DNA of 23,217 nt from Pseudomonadota bacterium (GTDB lineage: Bacteria; SAR324; XYD2-FULL-50-16; JAHJRI01), in contig JAKSDL010000778.1 of assembly GCA_022360105.1 (NCBI GenBank), forward strand, positions 1 to 23,217. Reading direction: 5' to 3'. A program made the translations under genes and the position numbers. A model generated the notes under the pieces. The model did no database searches. It worked only from the letters and a program-made list of their open reading frames with translations, and was not told where the DNA came from. Each line of letters begins with the position of its first letter. The stretch's first letter is position 1. Positions 15,167 through 22,999 of the stretch are shown here, piece by piece.

Positions 15167-16012
15167 CTATTTCTCAATCATCTTGTACAACATTTTTATT
15201 TCCTGATCCCAGATGGTTTCGTCGATTGTTTCCAGGATCATCGGGATTTCATCAAAGCGGGGATCATTCATTATATATTTGAACACTTCCAGCCCCATTA
15301 ATCCCTTGCCAAGACTGTGGTGTCTATCCACTTTACTGCCCCGTTCCTTCTTTGAATCGTTGAGATGCATGGCTTTGAGGTATTCAAAGCCGACAATTTT
15401 TTCAAAATCCGCAAAGGTCTGCTCACAACCCTTTTTTGTCGAAAGGTCATAACCGGCCGCAAAGGTATGACAGGTGTCGAGACAAACACCAACACGTTCC
15501 TTGTTTTCGACCCGGTCGATAATGGCAGCCAATTGGCCAAATTCATGTCCCAGGTGACTGCCTTGTCCCGCGGTGTTTTCAATAACCGCAACCATGCCCG
15601 GCACCTCCTTCAATGCCAGATTGATGGATTCAGCGATTCGGGTGATGCATTGTTCCGGAGTAATCTTTTTTAAATGTCCTCCCGGGTGAAAGTTGAGTAA
15701 TTTCAAACCCAGCTGGGAGCACCGTTTCATTTCATCAATAAAAGCTTTCCGCGATTTTGCCAGACCTTCCTCTTCGGGATGACCCAGGTTGATCAGGTAA
15801 CTGTCGTGTGGAAGTATGTGAGCGGGTAAAATTCCCACTTCCCGACAATTGGCCTCGAACTTTTTGATATTATCGGCGGTCAGGGGTTTGGCATCCCATC
15901 GCCTCTGGTTTTTGACAAACAAAGCGAATGCTGTTGCACCGATTTTACGGGCATTTAAAGGAGCATTTTCAACTCCGCCGGCTGCACTGACGTGGGCCCC
16001 GATACGTTTCAT
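15167..16012 (-). CDS. nfo: Endonuclease IV (AP endonuclease)
   Basis: The 281-residue protein is a clear endonuclease IV, which cleaves DNA 5' to abasic sites in base excision repair. All nine metal ligands of the trinuclear zinc site are present, at the same residue numbers as in the E. coli enzyme: His69, His109, Glu145, Asp179, His182, His216, Asp229, His231 and Glu261. The signatures [14 protein letters not shown] and [11 protein letters not shown]...DRHHSLGKG are intact. AAGG lies upstream of the ATG. It is the first gene of a two-gene minus-strand unit ending with the amidohydrolase. Confidence 0.97.
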   Translation of the reverse strand: MKRIGAHVSAAGGVENAPLNARKIGATAFALFVKNQRRWDAKPLTADNIKKFEANCREVGILPAHILPHDSYLINLGHPEEEGLAKSRKAFIDEMKRCSQLGLKLLNFHPGGHLKKITPEQCITRIAESINLALKEVPGMVAVIENTAGQGSHLGHEFGQLAAIIDRVENKERVGVCLDTCHTFAAGYDLSTKKGCEQTFADFEKIVGFEYLKAMHLNDSKKERGSKVDRHHSLGKGLMGLEVFKYIMNDPRFDEIPMILETIDETIWDQEIKMLYKMIEK

Positions 16013-16140
16013 TAATAAAACCTTATGACAAAAGTGACCGATTAAAACCCTGATTGTGGTCTACAAGATACCGCGGAGAGGCTGGATAGGCAAGTTGCTA
16101 TTTCGCCCTGATGATAGGAAAGATAATGGTGGGTGTAAAC

Positions 16141-16163
16141 GCAGCAAGCGAAATGCTTGCTGC
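16141..16163 (-). terminator. Hairpin between the acidic-protein gene and nfo
   Basis: GCAGCAAGC (16141-16149) and GCTTGCTGC (16155-16163) form a perfect 9-bp stem with a five-base loop. Read on the minus strand it lies 18 bp past the stop of the acidic-protein gene and is followed by GTTTAC, only a weak U-tract. It may terminate that transcript before nfo. Confidence 0.45.
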
Positions 16164-16180
16164 TGACGGTTTATTGGGCT

Positions 16181-16894
16181 TTAGTTTTTATCTTCCACGG
16201 TTTCGGGGAATATTCCACCGGCAGGATCAATATTTTCCGGATCAGCAAATCTGTCATAGTCCTCATCTTCTTCAATGGAATGGCTATCATCTACGTTATC
16301 AACGGGATCTTCAATCGGAACATCCGCATCAATGGAAACCAGTGGTTCTTCCCGCTCCTCTTCCAATTCACCGGTTACTTCTTCCGTAACAGGCTCAAAA
16401 TCTTCCTCTACTTCTTCGACCGGTTCCGGTTCGTCGGCTACCGGCTCTGGTATTTCTTCGTCAGCTGCCACTGGAGGAGTAGATACGGGAGGCAAATTAC
16501 CTATCAGATCAGTATTTAAAAATTCACCATTTACATAAGGCAAAATAGGTTCTTCGTCGTAGACCATATAAAGTCTTCGTAATTTCCAAAGGATCAAATC
16601 TTTGACCTTATCAGTCAGGTTTTCATTATTGTTTACTCCTTGGGCAAGTTCCTGTTCATCTCCAAAGGCGTCCAGGCTCTCCTTGATATCCTTGTGGGAT
16701 TCCCTGATTTTAAATATCAGGGTCTCATAATTATCGATCAAGGTATTCAAAGCAGCATTAGGACGCTTAATTTCCGTGTCATAAAGATGAAACAGGATTT
16801 CGTTGTGATCTTCCAATTCGACAAACAGTTTTTGGATATCTTTGTTTTTGGCATAGATCTCATCAAACTTTGCATTTAATTCATCAATGTTCAT
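16181..16894 (-). CDS. Uncharacterised acidic protein with helical N-terminus
   Basis: The start at 16894 is chosen because AAGGAA precedes this ATG; an upstream in-frame TTG at 16948 has no such site and adds an unrelated segment. The 237-residue protein has two parts. Residues 1 to about 110 are charged and predicted helical (MNIDELNAKFDEIYAKNKD onward), compatible with a coiled coil. From about 135 to the end it is low-complexity and strongly acidic, rich in Glu, Asp, Pro and Val, with almost no Lys or Arg. No signal peptide or membrane segment is visible. I do not recognise the family. It follows a basic protein gene after 50 bp on the same strand. An acidic tail could mediate contact with a basic partner or nucleic-acid-binding protein, which is inference. 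Confidence 0.8.
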   Translation of the reverse strand: MNIDELNAKFDEIYAKNKDIQKLFVELEDHNEILFHLYDTEIKRPNAALNTLIDNYETLIFKIRESHKDIKESLDAFGDEQELAQGVNNNENLTDKVKDLILWKLRRLYMVYDEEPILPYVNGEFLNTDLIGNLPPVSTPPVAADEEIPEPVADEPEPVEEVEEDFEPVTEEVTGELEEEREEPLVSIDADVPIEDPVDNVDDSHSIEEDEDYDRFADPENIDPAGGIFPETVEDKN

Positions 16895-16944
16895 AATGTT
16901 CCTTGGTTGGCGGTTACAAATAGCCACACTGTGGCTTGTACATG

Positions 16945-17343
16945 TCAAATTTCAAGTTCATTTTTTAGCCCTTTTAATAAAGAGCGGATGAGAGGTTGAG
17001 AAAGCGGTTGTTTGTTTATTGCTTCTCTTTTTCGCCGGATCTCTGCTTCCACCAGATAATCCATGAATTCCTTGATTACGGGATCCGGATGTTGAATACT
17101 TTTTGAAAACTGAAGCTTTGAAGGATGAACCTGACCTAATAGTCTGTACACAATTCGAATAACAATTCTTCTGTATTTAGGTAGAGAAAGATTGCCCGGA
17201 ATGTTGTTCAGGTAGTACTCGTATTTTAAAACCCGGTGAAAACACTCTTCAAGTTTTGGCAACCAGAGATCGGGAATGGTTGTAAAGTTCACCCTGGATA
17301 CTATTTGTGCCAATTTCTCGTCGGGCATCCTGCGTTTTCTCAT
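16945..17343 (-). CDS. Uncharacterised basic protein
   Basis: The 132-residue protein starts at an ATG with only a modest upstream purine run. It is rich in Arg and Lys (about 25, against about 14 acidic residues), especially MRKRR at the N-terminus and EIRRKRE near the C-terminus. It appears helical and has no signal peptide. I do not recognise a family. It is the first gene of a probable two-gene unit with the acidic protein 50 bp downstream, and the opposite charges suggest they could interact. Confidence 0.65.
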   Translation of the reverse strand: MRKRRMPDEKLAQIVSRVNFTTIPDLWLPKLEECFHRVLKYEYYLNNIPGNLSLPKYRRIVIRIVYRLLGQVHPSKLQFSKSIQHPDPVIKEFMDYLVEAEIRRKREAINKQPLSQPLIRSLLKGLKNELEI

Positions 17344-17707
17344 GGTTTCCCGGTAACGTCCTTTGGTTTGAAACTCAAGGTCAGAAAATTCTACTCAAAG
17401 CTTAATGAATCCTTGTTGAAAAAGCAAAAACTGCTGGCATTCCTGCAACCTTCACCATTAGCATAAACAGATGTTCGATGAATTTAGGTTTCAATCAATC
17501 GATTTGGATTGGGCTGTTTGTATTTAAGCAACCAACTCCGGACGTGTTATGGCAGCCCGTGAAGTCTATATCTTGGAGAGCAGCCTCCATCTTGTTAATT
17601 TCAGGTTTGCTGCAACAGGTAAAACGGTTGATTGAAATGAAAAATCCATGCCTCGCTGATCATTTGGCAAATAAATCAAGTTAGAGGTCGGAATTCACTA
17701 AATAGCA
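17344..17707. other. Divergent intergenic region
   Basis: This 364-bp gap lies between the minus-strand basic-protein gene and the plus-strand flavoprotein gene and should hold both promoters. I see no strong -35/-10 pair. It contains an inverted repeat pair at 17489-17640. A short frame at 17478-17684 has no ribosome-binding site or recognisable content. Confidence 0.5.
17489..17640. repeat. Inverted repeat pair TTTCAATCAA
   Basis: TTTCAATCAATCG (from 17489) and CGGTTGATTGAAA (ending at 17637) are inverted copies matching at 12 of 13 positions, including a perfect 10-bp core. The roughly 150-bp span has the size of other candidate miniature elements in the window but differs in sequence. 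Confidence 0.4.
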
Positions 17708-19012
17708 ATGATGGAAAATTTCGACATAGTAATCATAGGTGGTGGTGCTTCAGGTTTAATTGCAGCAGGCAGAGCTGCTGAAATGGGAGCAAAAGTCTTG
17801 CTTCTGGAGCATAAATCCAAACCGGGCAGGAAGCTGGCGATAACAGGTAAAGGACGGTGTAACCTGACCAACTCTTCGGAATTACCTGAGTTCCTCAATC
17901 ATTTTCATCCCAATGGTCGATTTTTGAGAAACAGTTTTTCCAGATTCTTTTCCGGTGAACTGGTATCCTTGCTCAACCGGCTGGGTATTGAAACCGTTGA
18001 GGAAAGGGGAGGTCGGATTTTTCCCAAAAACGGTAAAGCACCTGAAGTTGTGGAAGCACTCATGAAATGGCTTCGGGAACAAAACGTCACTATTCTTAAA
18101 AGTACCACTGTCAGCGATTTTCTAATCGAAGACAATTCCATCTCCGGTGTGAAAGCCTGTCCTGTAAAACAGCACAAACAAAAAATAATTCCTGACCAAA
18201 AAAAACTCACAGCATACAACGCTAAAAGAGTGATTCTAGCGACTGGTGGAGCGAGTTATCCGGCAACCGGATCGACAGGGGACGGCTACAGACTTGCGAA
18301 ATCGATTGGGCATAAGGTGATTACGCCAAGACCGGCATTGGTTCCACTGGAAGTGAATAAGGGGCAGGTACTTGGTCTGGAAGGCCTGGATCTCAGAAAC
18401 ATTGAAATTTCTATGTGGATAAATGGGAAAAAAATGGCTGATGCTTTCGGAGAAATGTCCTTTACAGAATTTGGTTTGAGTGGTCCGGTCATACTCACCA
18501 TCAGTCATCAGGTGGTTGATGCGTTACTGGAAAAAGCCCGGGTTTCCATAAAACTGGATTTAAAACCGGCATTGGATCACAAAAAACTGGATCGAAGATT
18601 GCTGCGAGACCTGGAAAACAATAGACAAAAATCGATTCAAAAAATACTGAAAGGTTTGCTGCCAAAACAGCTGATTGCCTATTGCAGTCAACAACTGGGG
18701 ATATCTTTGGAAAAAAAGGCAAGTGATATGTCGGCCAAAGAAAGAAAATCCTTGCGATTATGGTTAAAGGATATACCTTTTGATATAACCGGATACAGGC
18801 CATTTAATGAAGCAATTGTAACAGCTGGCGGCGTCAGCCTTCAGGAGATAAATCCAAAAACATTGGAATCCCGCTTAATCGACAATTTACATTTTGCGGG
18901 CGAAGTGATGGATATTCAGGCAGATACCGGTGGATTTAATCTGCAGGCAGCTTTTTCCACAGGATATTTAGCCGCTGAGTCTGCTGTTGGTGGACTTTCA
19001 GGGAATGGCTGA
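17708..19012 (+). CDS. HI0933/BaiN-family NAD(P)/FAD-dependent oxidoreductase
   Basis: The 434-residue flavoprotein begins with a dinucleotide-binding fold: DIVIIGGGASGLIAA with GGGASG at 11-16. Family marks follow: GRKLAITGKGRCNLTN (about 41-55), ILATGGASYPATGSTGDGY, and the C-terminal HFAGEVMDIQADTGGFNLQAA, which closes the FAD site. The length is slightly above the usual 390-420, with a Lys-rich insertion around 153-175. Proteins of this family are widespread and mostly uncharacterised; one clade acts on bile acids. The substrate here is unknown. Two adjacent ATG codons (17708 and 17711) are both possible starts. It appears to be transcribed alone. Confidence 0.93.
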   Translation: MMENFDIVIIGGGASGLIAAGRAAEMGAKVLLLEHKSKPGRKLAITGKGRCNLTNSSELPEFLNHFHPNGRFLRNSFSRFFSGELVSLLNRLGIETVEERGGRIFPKNGKAPEVVEALMKWLREQNVTILKSTTVSDFLIEDNSISGVKACPVKQHKQKIIPDQKKLTAYNAKRVILATGGASYPATGSTGDGYRLAKSIGHKVITPRPALVPLEVNKGQVLGLEGLDLRNIEISMWINGKKMADAFGEMSFTEFGLSGPVILTISHQVVDALLEKARVSIKLDLKPALDHKKLDRRLLRDLENNRQKSIQKILKGLLPKQLIAYCSQQLGISLEKKASDMSAKERKSLRLWLKDIPFDITGYRPFNEAIVTAGGVSLQEINPKTLESRLIDNLHFAGEVMDIQADTGGFNLQAAFSTGYLAAESAVGGLSGNG

Positions 19013-19052
19013 TTTTTTTTGGTCTTTTTCCTGCATTTATCTCTGGTTAACA

Positions 19053-19083
19053 TTGACCGGGTATAAAGAAAAAACCTTAAAAT
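19053..19083 (+). promoter_or_regulatory. Possible promoter for the small exported protein
   Basis: TTGACC (19053-19058) and TAAAAT (19078-19083) match the two promoter boxes well, but the 19-bp spacer is long. The start would leave a leader of about 150 bases before the ATG at 19244. Confidence 0.35.
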
Positions 19084-19243
19084 GTCTTACACCCCGATGC
19101 ATAGGGGCGAAATGATTGGCGATATCCAATGGACATCACTTTTGCTTTCGGTCGTATTGATTAAATTGAAATTCTGCATTCCCGGATGTATGATGCATTC
19201 AAAACAAGATCACAAAGAAAAAAAGCTATCTGGAGAGTCTATA

Positions 19244-19570
19244 ATGAATAAAATTGTCTTCCTATGTTTGGTACTATTTGTTTTATCGCTGAATGGTTTT
19301 GCGCAGCAGGAGGATGTGGCGACTTGTTACAACAATTATAAGGGTCAAAAAACCGTCGGGTATAACGCACTGGCTATGGCTGTTGACAATGGGTTTTCGG
19401 TGTGCGGATACGCATTTGGCGGTGCCAGCAAAAAGGTTGTTACCAACCGGTCCTTAAACGAATGCGAATCCAAAAGGCTTGATCCTGCCATGAAAGTTGA
19501 TGGTATTCGGAAGATAATGACCCATTGCCGGATATTTCAATTTGATATAATTGAAGAAAAGCCTCAATAG
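19244..19570 (+). CDS. Small exported protein, possibly DUF4189-like
   Basis: I start at the ATG preceded by GGAGAG (19232-19237), giving 108 residues with a clear Sec signal peptide (MNKIVFLCLVLFVLSLNGFA, cleavage near AQQ). An in-frame ATG at 19082 adds a segment that hides the signal peptide. The mature protein has four Cys residues (in ATCYNN, SVCGYAF, LNECESK and THCRIF), suggesting two disulphides in the periplasm or outside. The middle, ALAMAVDNGFSVCGYAFGG followed by SLNECESK, has the general shape of DUF4189-type domains, but the similarity is weak and judged by eye. Function unknown. Confidence 0.75.
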   Translation: MNKIVFLCLVLFVLSLNGFAQQEDVATCYNNYKGQKTVGYNALAMAVDNGFSVCGYAFGGASKKVVTNRSLNECESKRLDPAMKVDGIRKIMTHCRIFQFDIIEEKPQ

Positions 19571-19580
19571 GCGTTCAATA

Positions 19581-19605
19581 CCCTGCTGTTTAAAGATAAA
19601 CAGGG
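19581..19605 (+). terminator. Possible hairpin after the small exported protein gene
   Basis: CTGTTT (19586-19591) pairs with AAACAG (19598-19603) around a six-base loop, with an alternative CCCTG/CAGGG pairing extending it. It lies just after the stop codon. No U-run follows, so the call is weak. Confidence 0.35.
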
Positions 19606-19761
19606 CAGATTCAGTCTTTGAGTCTGTTCTGATTCTATAAATCTTCACCTATTTGACGTTTAACTCCCTCGGCTTGCCCTATTTGTCGCCTCTGTTTATC
19701 ATACCAGTCTACTTTAACTGCTTGCATCACTATCGAGCCCACAAGCTCCCGGACAGTTCAT

Positions 19762-20403
19762 ATGAAAGATTTAATCAATATTTCGAAAAAAGTGTTCAAG
19801 GCAATTACATCCGGAATTGAAATCAATCGGCCCAAACTAAACTTCATGACAGAAGCGATTGAAAAACCGGATGCCGAAGTCGGGCTCTCCAATGATATTT
19901 TGAACGAGCTGTTGATTCAGAATTTCCCTCTGGTAACGACTATTCCTGTTGGATCTGATAACCAGGTGGAAGTATCTGTTGCCGCTGCCGAAATTCATAT
20001 GAAACCTGCCAGTGAATTGGAGCTTCGCATCACCAATGCAGCGATCAAGTACGATCAAACCGTATTCAATATTGGTTTAAAATCCAATGTGGTTGCGGTA
20101 ACCCTTCAATTGGGAATAGTGAAAGATGAGAAAGGATTTCGATTGGTTGGTTATGGTTGGTTTTCCGAATTTCATATTAAATATTTGCCAAACTGGGTGG
20201 CATCCAGAATTGCAGAGGTCTTGACATCCAAATTGTTGTCGCCGCTTGTGAATATCAATGTCGATGATTATCTTGCCCTGGATCGTCAGTTTGCAACAGA
20301 ATTTCTTACCTTGAAACTTGCCTTAAAACCGGAAACGGCATCAGTCAGGGTGAACGAAGACGGTATCAACGTTCGGGTGCGTTTCGCCAAATTGGTCAAA
20401 TAG
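19762..20403 (+). CDS. Uncharacterised beta-rich protein
   Basis: The 213-residue protein has no signal peptide or membrane segment. It alternates beta-like stretches (QVEVSVAAAEIHM, LELRITNAAIKY, VVAVTLQLGIV, FRLVGYGWFSEFHIKY) with a helix near 145-165. The segment LSNDILNELLIQNFPL resembles the start of YceB/DUF1439-type and other lipid-binding tubular folds, but that is a guess by eye. The upstream ribosome-binding site is weak. It lies about 190 bp from the exported-protein gene and is followed by a repeat element, so it seems to be its own unit. Confidence 0.75.
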   Translation: MKDLINISKKVFKAITSGIEINRPKLNFMTEAIEKPDAEVGLSNDILNELLIQNFPLVTTIPVGSDNQVEVSVAAAEIHMKPASELELRITNAAIKYDQTVFNIGLKSNVVAVTLQLGIVKDEKGFRLVGYGWFSEFHIKYLPNWVASRIAEVLTSKLLSPLVNINVDDYLALDRQFATEFLTLKLALKPETASVRVNEDGINVRVRFAKLVK

Positions 20404-20416
20404 ATTACAGTTATCG

Positions 20417-20576
20417 GTTATCAGTTATCGGCGATCGGAGGTTTGTGAAAGCTTCGCTTTCTGATTTGATATACGAGAATCAAAAAAGCGTAACTTACTG
20501 ATTAGAAAAGTTATTTTTTGTTTTAGAGTCAGCCTTGTGTTATTGTTCCACAGACTGATAGCCGATAACTGGTAAC
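20417..20576. repeat. Miniature inverted-repeat element, 160 bp
   Basis: The ends GTTATCAGTTATCGGCGATC (20417-20436) and GATAGCCGATAACTGGTAAC (20557-20576) are inverted copies matching at 18 of 20 positions. The left end extends outward as heptamer-like TTATCGG/TTATCAG units. The interior has no coding capacity and includes a GAAAGCTTCGCTTTC palindrome. A solo copy of one end occurs at 4278-4298. It fills the gap before the nitroreductase gene. Confidence 0.7.
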
Positions 20577-20654
20577 ACAAAGAAAATCAGAATAAAGACC
20601 CGAAATGGTAATTGAATTTAAAAACGTGTGGATGAATATTAAGGAGATATAATT

Positions 20655-21575
20655 GTGGATATTGATCGGACGGTTACTACGACCATTGACAAGGACAAAT
20701 GCATCGGATGTGGTGAGTGCATAAAGGTTTGCCCCAAGGAAACAATCTCACTGGTTAATGAGAAAGCCTCGATTACCGGATCGGAATCACTGGTGTGCGA
20801 CCACTGTCGAGCGGTCTGCCCTTCCGGAGCCGTTTCGGTGGACGGGATAGATCGATTTTTATCACGTTTCAGTCACTTCAAAGTAACTGAAACGTGGATG
20901 CCGTTTGGAGAATATGATACCTCCAGTCTGGTCAATCTGATGCAATCAAGGAGATCTTGTAGAAACTACCTGGAACAACCTGTGGAGAAGTCTTTGTTGG
21001 AGGATCTGGTGAAAATTGGTATCACCGCACCTTCCGGATCCAATTGTCAGCAGTGGTCATTTACCATCCTGCCCACTCGTAAGGAAGTGCTGGCTTTTGG
21101 TCAGCGAATTCAGGAATTTTTCTCCGGATTGAATAAGCTGGCTGAAAAAACCTTGCTGAGAAACCTTCTGAAGCTTATTGGAAAGCCTGATCTGAACTGG
21201 TATTACAAAAATTACTATGAGCAGATCAAAGAAGGATTAAAGGAATGGGAAGAAAAAGGAACAGATCTGCTGTTTCACGGGGCACAGGCTGTGATCGTTG
21301 TCAGTTCTGCCGATTCTGCCAGCTGCCCCTCGGAAGATGCCCTGCTGGCGACCCAAAATATCCTGTTGGGTGCCCATTCTCTTGGGTTAGGGACCTGTTT
21401 GATCGGTTTTGCCATAAAAGCGATGAATAAGGACAAATCGATCAATCAGTTTATTGGTCTAAATGAGGATGAAGACCCGTATGCCGTGATAGGGATAGGC
21501 TGGCCGAATGAGAAATACCGAATAGTGACGGGAAGGAAGCCGGTCACTATTCGGTACTATGAAGGTCAAAAGTAG
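20655..21575 (+). CDS. Ferredoxin-domain nitroreductase
   Basis: The start is GTG, fixed by a strong AAGGAGAT at 20641-20648. The 306-residue protein fuses an N-terminal two-cluster ferredoxin-like domain (about 10-65) to an FMN-binding nitroreductase domain (about 92-300, beginning MQSRRSCRNYLEQPV with TAPSGSNCQQWSF). The first cluster motif is complete: Cys16, Cys19, Cys22 and Cys26. The second keeps Cys48, Cys51 and Cys55, but Ser45 stands where the canonical first Cys would be, so the second cluster may be [3Fe-4S], use another ligand or be unstable. Such fusions are common in anaerobes; substrates are mostly unknown. The stop codon is one base from the convergent stop of the next gene. 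Confidence 0.93.
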   Translation: MDIDRTVTTTIDKDKCIGCGECIKVCPKETISLVNEKASITGSESLVCDHCRAVCPSGAVSVDGIDRFLSRFSHFKVTETWMPFGEYDTSSLVNLMQSRRSCRNYLEQPVEKSLLEDLVKIGITAPSGSNCQQWSFTILPTRKEVLAFGQRIQEFFSGLNKLAEKTLLRNLLKLIGKPDLNWYYKNYYEQIKEGLKEWEEKGTDLLFHGAQAVIVVSSADSASCPSEDALLATQNILLGAHSLGLGTCLIGFAIKAMNKDKSINQFIGLNEDEDPYAVIGIGWPNEKYRIVTGRKPVTIRYYEGQK

Positions 21576-21576
21576 A

Positions 21577-21888
21577 CTATTCTTTTTTTCCCGAGGTCTG
21601 TTGGGCAGGCTTCTGCTCCACGGGAGCGTATTCCTGGGCTTCTCCGCAAGCAATCTTTGCAGCGTGGAATATGGAGGTAGCCCTGACCTCCCTGTTGATT
21701 AATACTGCCTTTACTCGGTAGACTCCTTGTCCCCTGTCTTTTACATAAGCCCGACCACCAGCATGCAATCCGCCACAATCAAAAACCCGGCTGCCGTAAT
21801 CATCAATCCACAAAAATTCCAGAGCAAATCCGGAAACAGGAAAAAATGCCATCAAGCCAATAATCAAGAATAACATTAATTTTTTCAT
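21577..21888 (-). CDS. Small exported protein, unknown function
   Basis: I choose the ATG at 21888 because it opens directly into a Sec signal peptide (MKKLMLFLIIGLMAFFPVSG, cleavage near FALE). A longer in-frame extension to 22182 relies on a non-ATG start and has no sensible content. The 103-residue protein has two Cys in the mature part (FDCGGLHAGG and KIACGEAQ), which could form a disulphide, and a Gln/Lys-rich tail. The Shine-Dalgarno sequence is weak. I do not recognise a family. It converges on the nitroreductase gene with one base between the stops. Confidence 0.75.
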   Translation of the reverse strand: MKKLMLFLIIGLMAFFPVSGFALEFLWIDDYGSRVFDCGGLHAGGRAYVKDRGQGVYRVKAVLINREVRATSIFHAAKIACGEAQEYAPVEQKPAQQTSGKKE

Positions 21889-22191
21889 GGGAACTTTATA
21901 AAATAGAAGATGGTCACAATTTTGTTTAACTAATTGTGTTGATGGAACCATCATAGTTTGGGATAGTTGTAAACACAAGATTCCATATCCAATTTCTTTT
22001 TGAATTAAAGCAACTGTAGTGCCAACGCAACTAGTGGAACTCGTTGAGAGCCCCTGTGACAGGGCCTTCCAATCTGCCTTGTTTTTGACATACATATGAA
22101 CTTTTGTTACAAAAATTTTGTTGTTATCATTCAGATATCCCAACCACAACCAGTTAACACCATTCAGACAATGTATTAGCAAGGAGGAGAC
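21889..22191. other. Divergent intergenic region
   Basis: This 303-bp gap separates two divergent genes for exported proteins. GATGGTCACAAT (21909-21920) is matched by ATTGTG (21933-21938) and ACCATC (21947-21952), an interrupted inverted repeat 21-64 bp upstream of the minus-strand ATG. CCCTGT-G-ACAGGG (22052-22064) is a perfect short palindrome. A promoter for the plus-strand gene lies at 22085-22113. Confidence 0.5.
22085..22113 (+). promoter_or_regulatory. Likely promoter for the DUF1566 gene
   Basis: A perfect -35 TTGACA (22085-22090), a 17-bp spacer and TACAAA (22108-22113, four of six to the -10 consensus) predict a start near 22120 and a leader of about 70 bases. The palindrome at 22052-22064 just upstream could be an operator. 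Confidence 0.55.
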
Positions 22192-22692
22192 ATGGCCGAA
22201 AAGAAAACTGTGCAGTTTTTGTGGCTGATTATAACTGCTGTCATGATATTGTCTGTAACTCCTTTCCTGACGGCTGAAGATAGATTTATTGACAACGGAG
22301 ACGGAACAGTCACAGACCGAGTCTTAAATCTGATGTGGTCGCAAAGAGACAACGCAGCGGATATCAACTGGATTGACGCCAATCGCTGGGTAAAGTTTAA
22401 TTTCTACTATCTGCTTCCGGGAAACAAATTCGATGATTGGCGAATGCCGACGGTGAACGAATTGAAAAGTCTTTTTGTAAACGACGAAACGTTTGAAGGT
22501 GTGCAAACGGATTGCGGCATGCGGGTGAAAATCACCCCGCAGATCAAACTTACTTGCGGTTGGATCTGGTCTGCGGAGGGAAAAGATATTTCGGCCAATG
22601 TATTTACTTTCAGACTGGGCTACTTTTTCTCCGATCTGAAAATGCATCAAAAAGCGCATCGGGTTCTGGCTGTCAGAGATATCAAAAAATGA
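22192..22692 (+). CDS. Exported DUF1566 (Lcl C-terminal domain) protein
   Basis: A strong AAGGAGGAGA (22181-22190) fixes the ATG. The 166-residue protein has an N-terminal signal peptide or anchor (about 8-28, LWLIITAVMILSVTPFL). One DUF1566/Lcl-C domain follows: FIDNGDGTVTDRVLNLMWSQ, WIDANRW, DDWRMPTVNELKSLF, WIWSAE and a closing RVLAVRD. The usual ending is VRCVR-like, and the Cys is replaced here. Mature Cys residues in TDCGM and LTCGW may pair. The domain is a C-type-lectin-like fold common in secreted proteins of delta-proteobacteria and relatives. Its ligand is unknown. Confidence 0.88.
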   Translation: MAEKKTVQFLWLIITAVMILSVTPFLTAEDRFIDNGDGTVTDRVLNLMWSQRDNAADINWIDANRWVKFNFYYLLPGNKFDDWRMPTVNELKSLFVNDETFEGVQTDCGMRVKITPQIKLTCGWIWSAEGKDISANVFTFRLGYFFSDLKMHQKAHRVLAVRDIKK

Positions 22693-22999
22693 CCCGGTAG
22701 CGCCAACTCCGATTCATATCCCAAACAATTCATCAATTCAAACCTGTCATCGGGAAGTCATTGACCCCATTCCTTCTTGACCAGGTTCTATCAAGTAGAT
22801 TTGACCAAAGAGTCATTGTCCTTCTGATAGAAGAAACTAAAAAAAGGTTGCAAAGCACCCCAAATGATCCGACAATGATAATTGAATAAGAACATTTTTA
22901 TTTTCAGCTGTTTCGTTCAAAAGTCCTTAATAATCAGATCGTTTGCGATACGACGTAAAGGACTGTTTTAAAAGAGATTAACTGACTCAGAGTAAGCGA
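22693..22999. other. Intergenic region before the last small gene
   Basis: This 307-bp gap has no credible gene. AGTCCTT (22922-22928) and AAGGACT (22958-22964) form a 7-bp stem with an inner ATCG/CGAT pairing, ending about 35 bp before the next start codon. It could be a leader structure. No clear promoter or terminator is visible. Confidence 0.5.

Noticed and set aside
16275..16538. A Ser/Thr/Gly-rich plus-strand frame resembling a low-complexity surface protein
   Set aside because: It is the antisense reading of the Glu/Asp-rich tail of the acidic protein, whose repetitive codons produce this pattern.
17478..17684. A 68-codon plus-strand frame before the flavoprotein gene
   Set aside because: No Shine-Dalgarno sequence, no recognisable content, and it overlaps an inverted repeat.
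21889..22182. N-terminal extension of the small exported protein
   Set aside because: The extension needs a non-ATG start and would bury a clear signal peptide that begins at the ATG at 21888.
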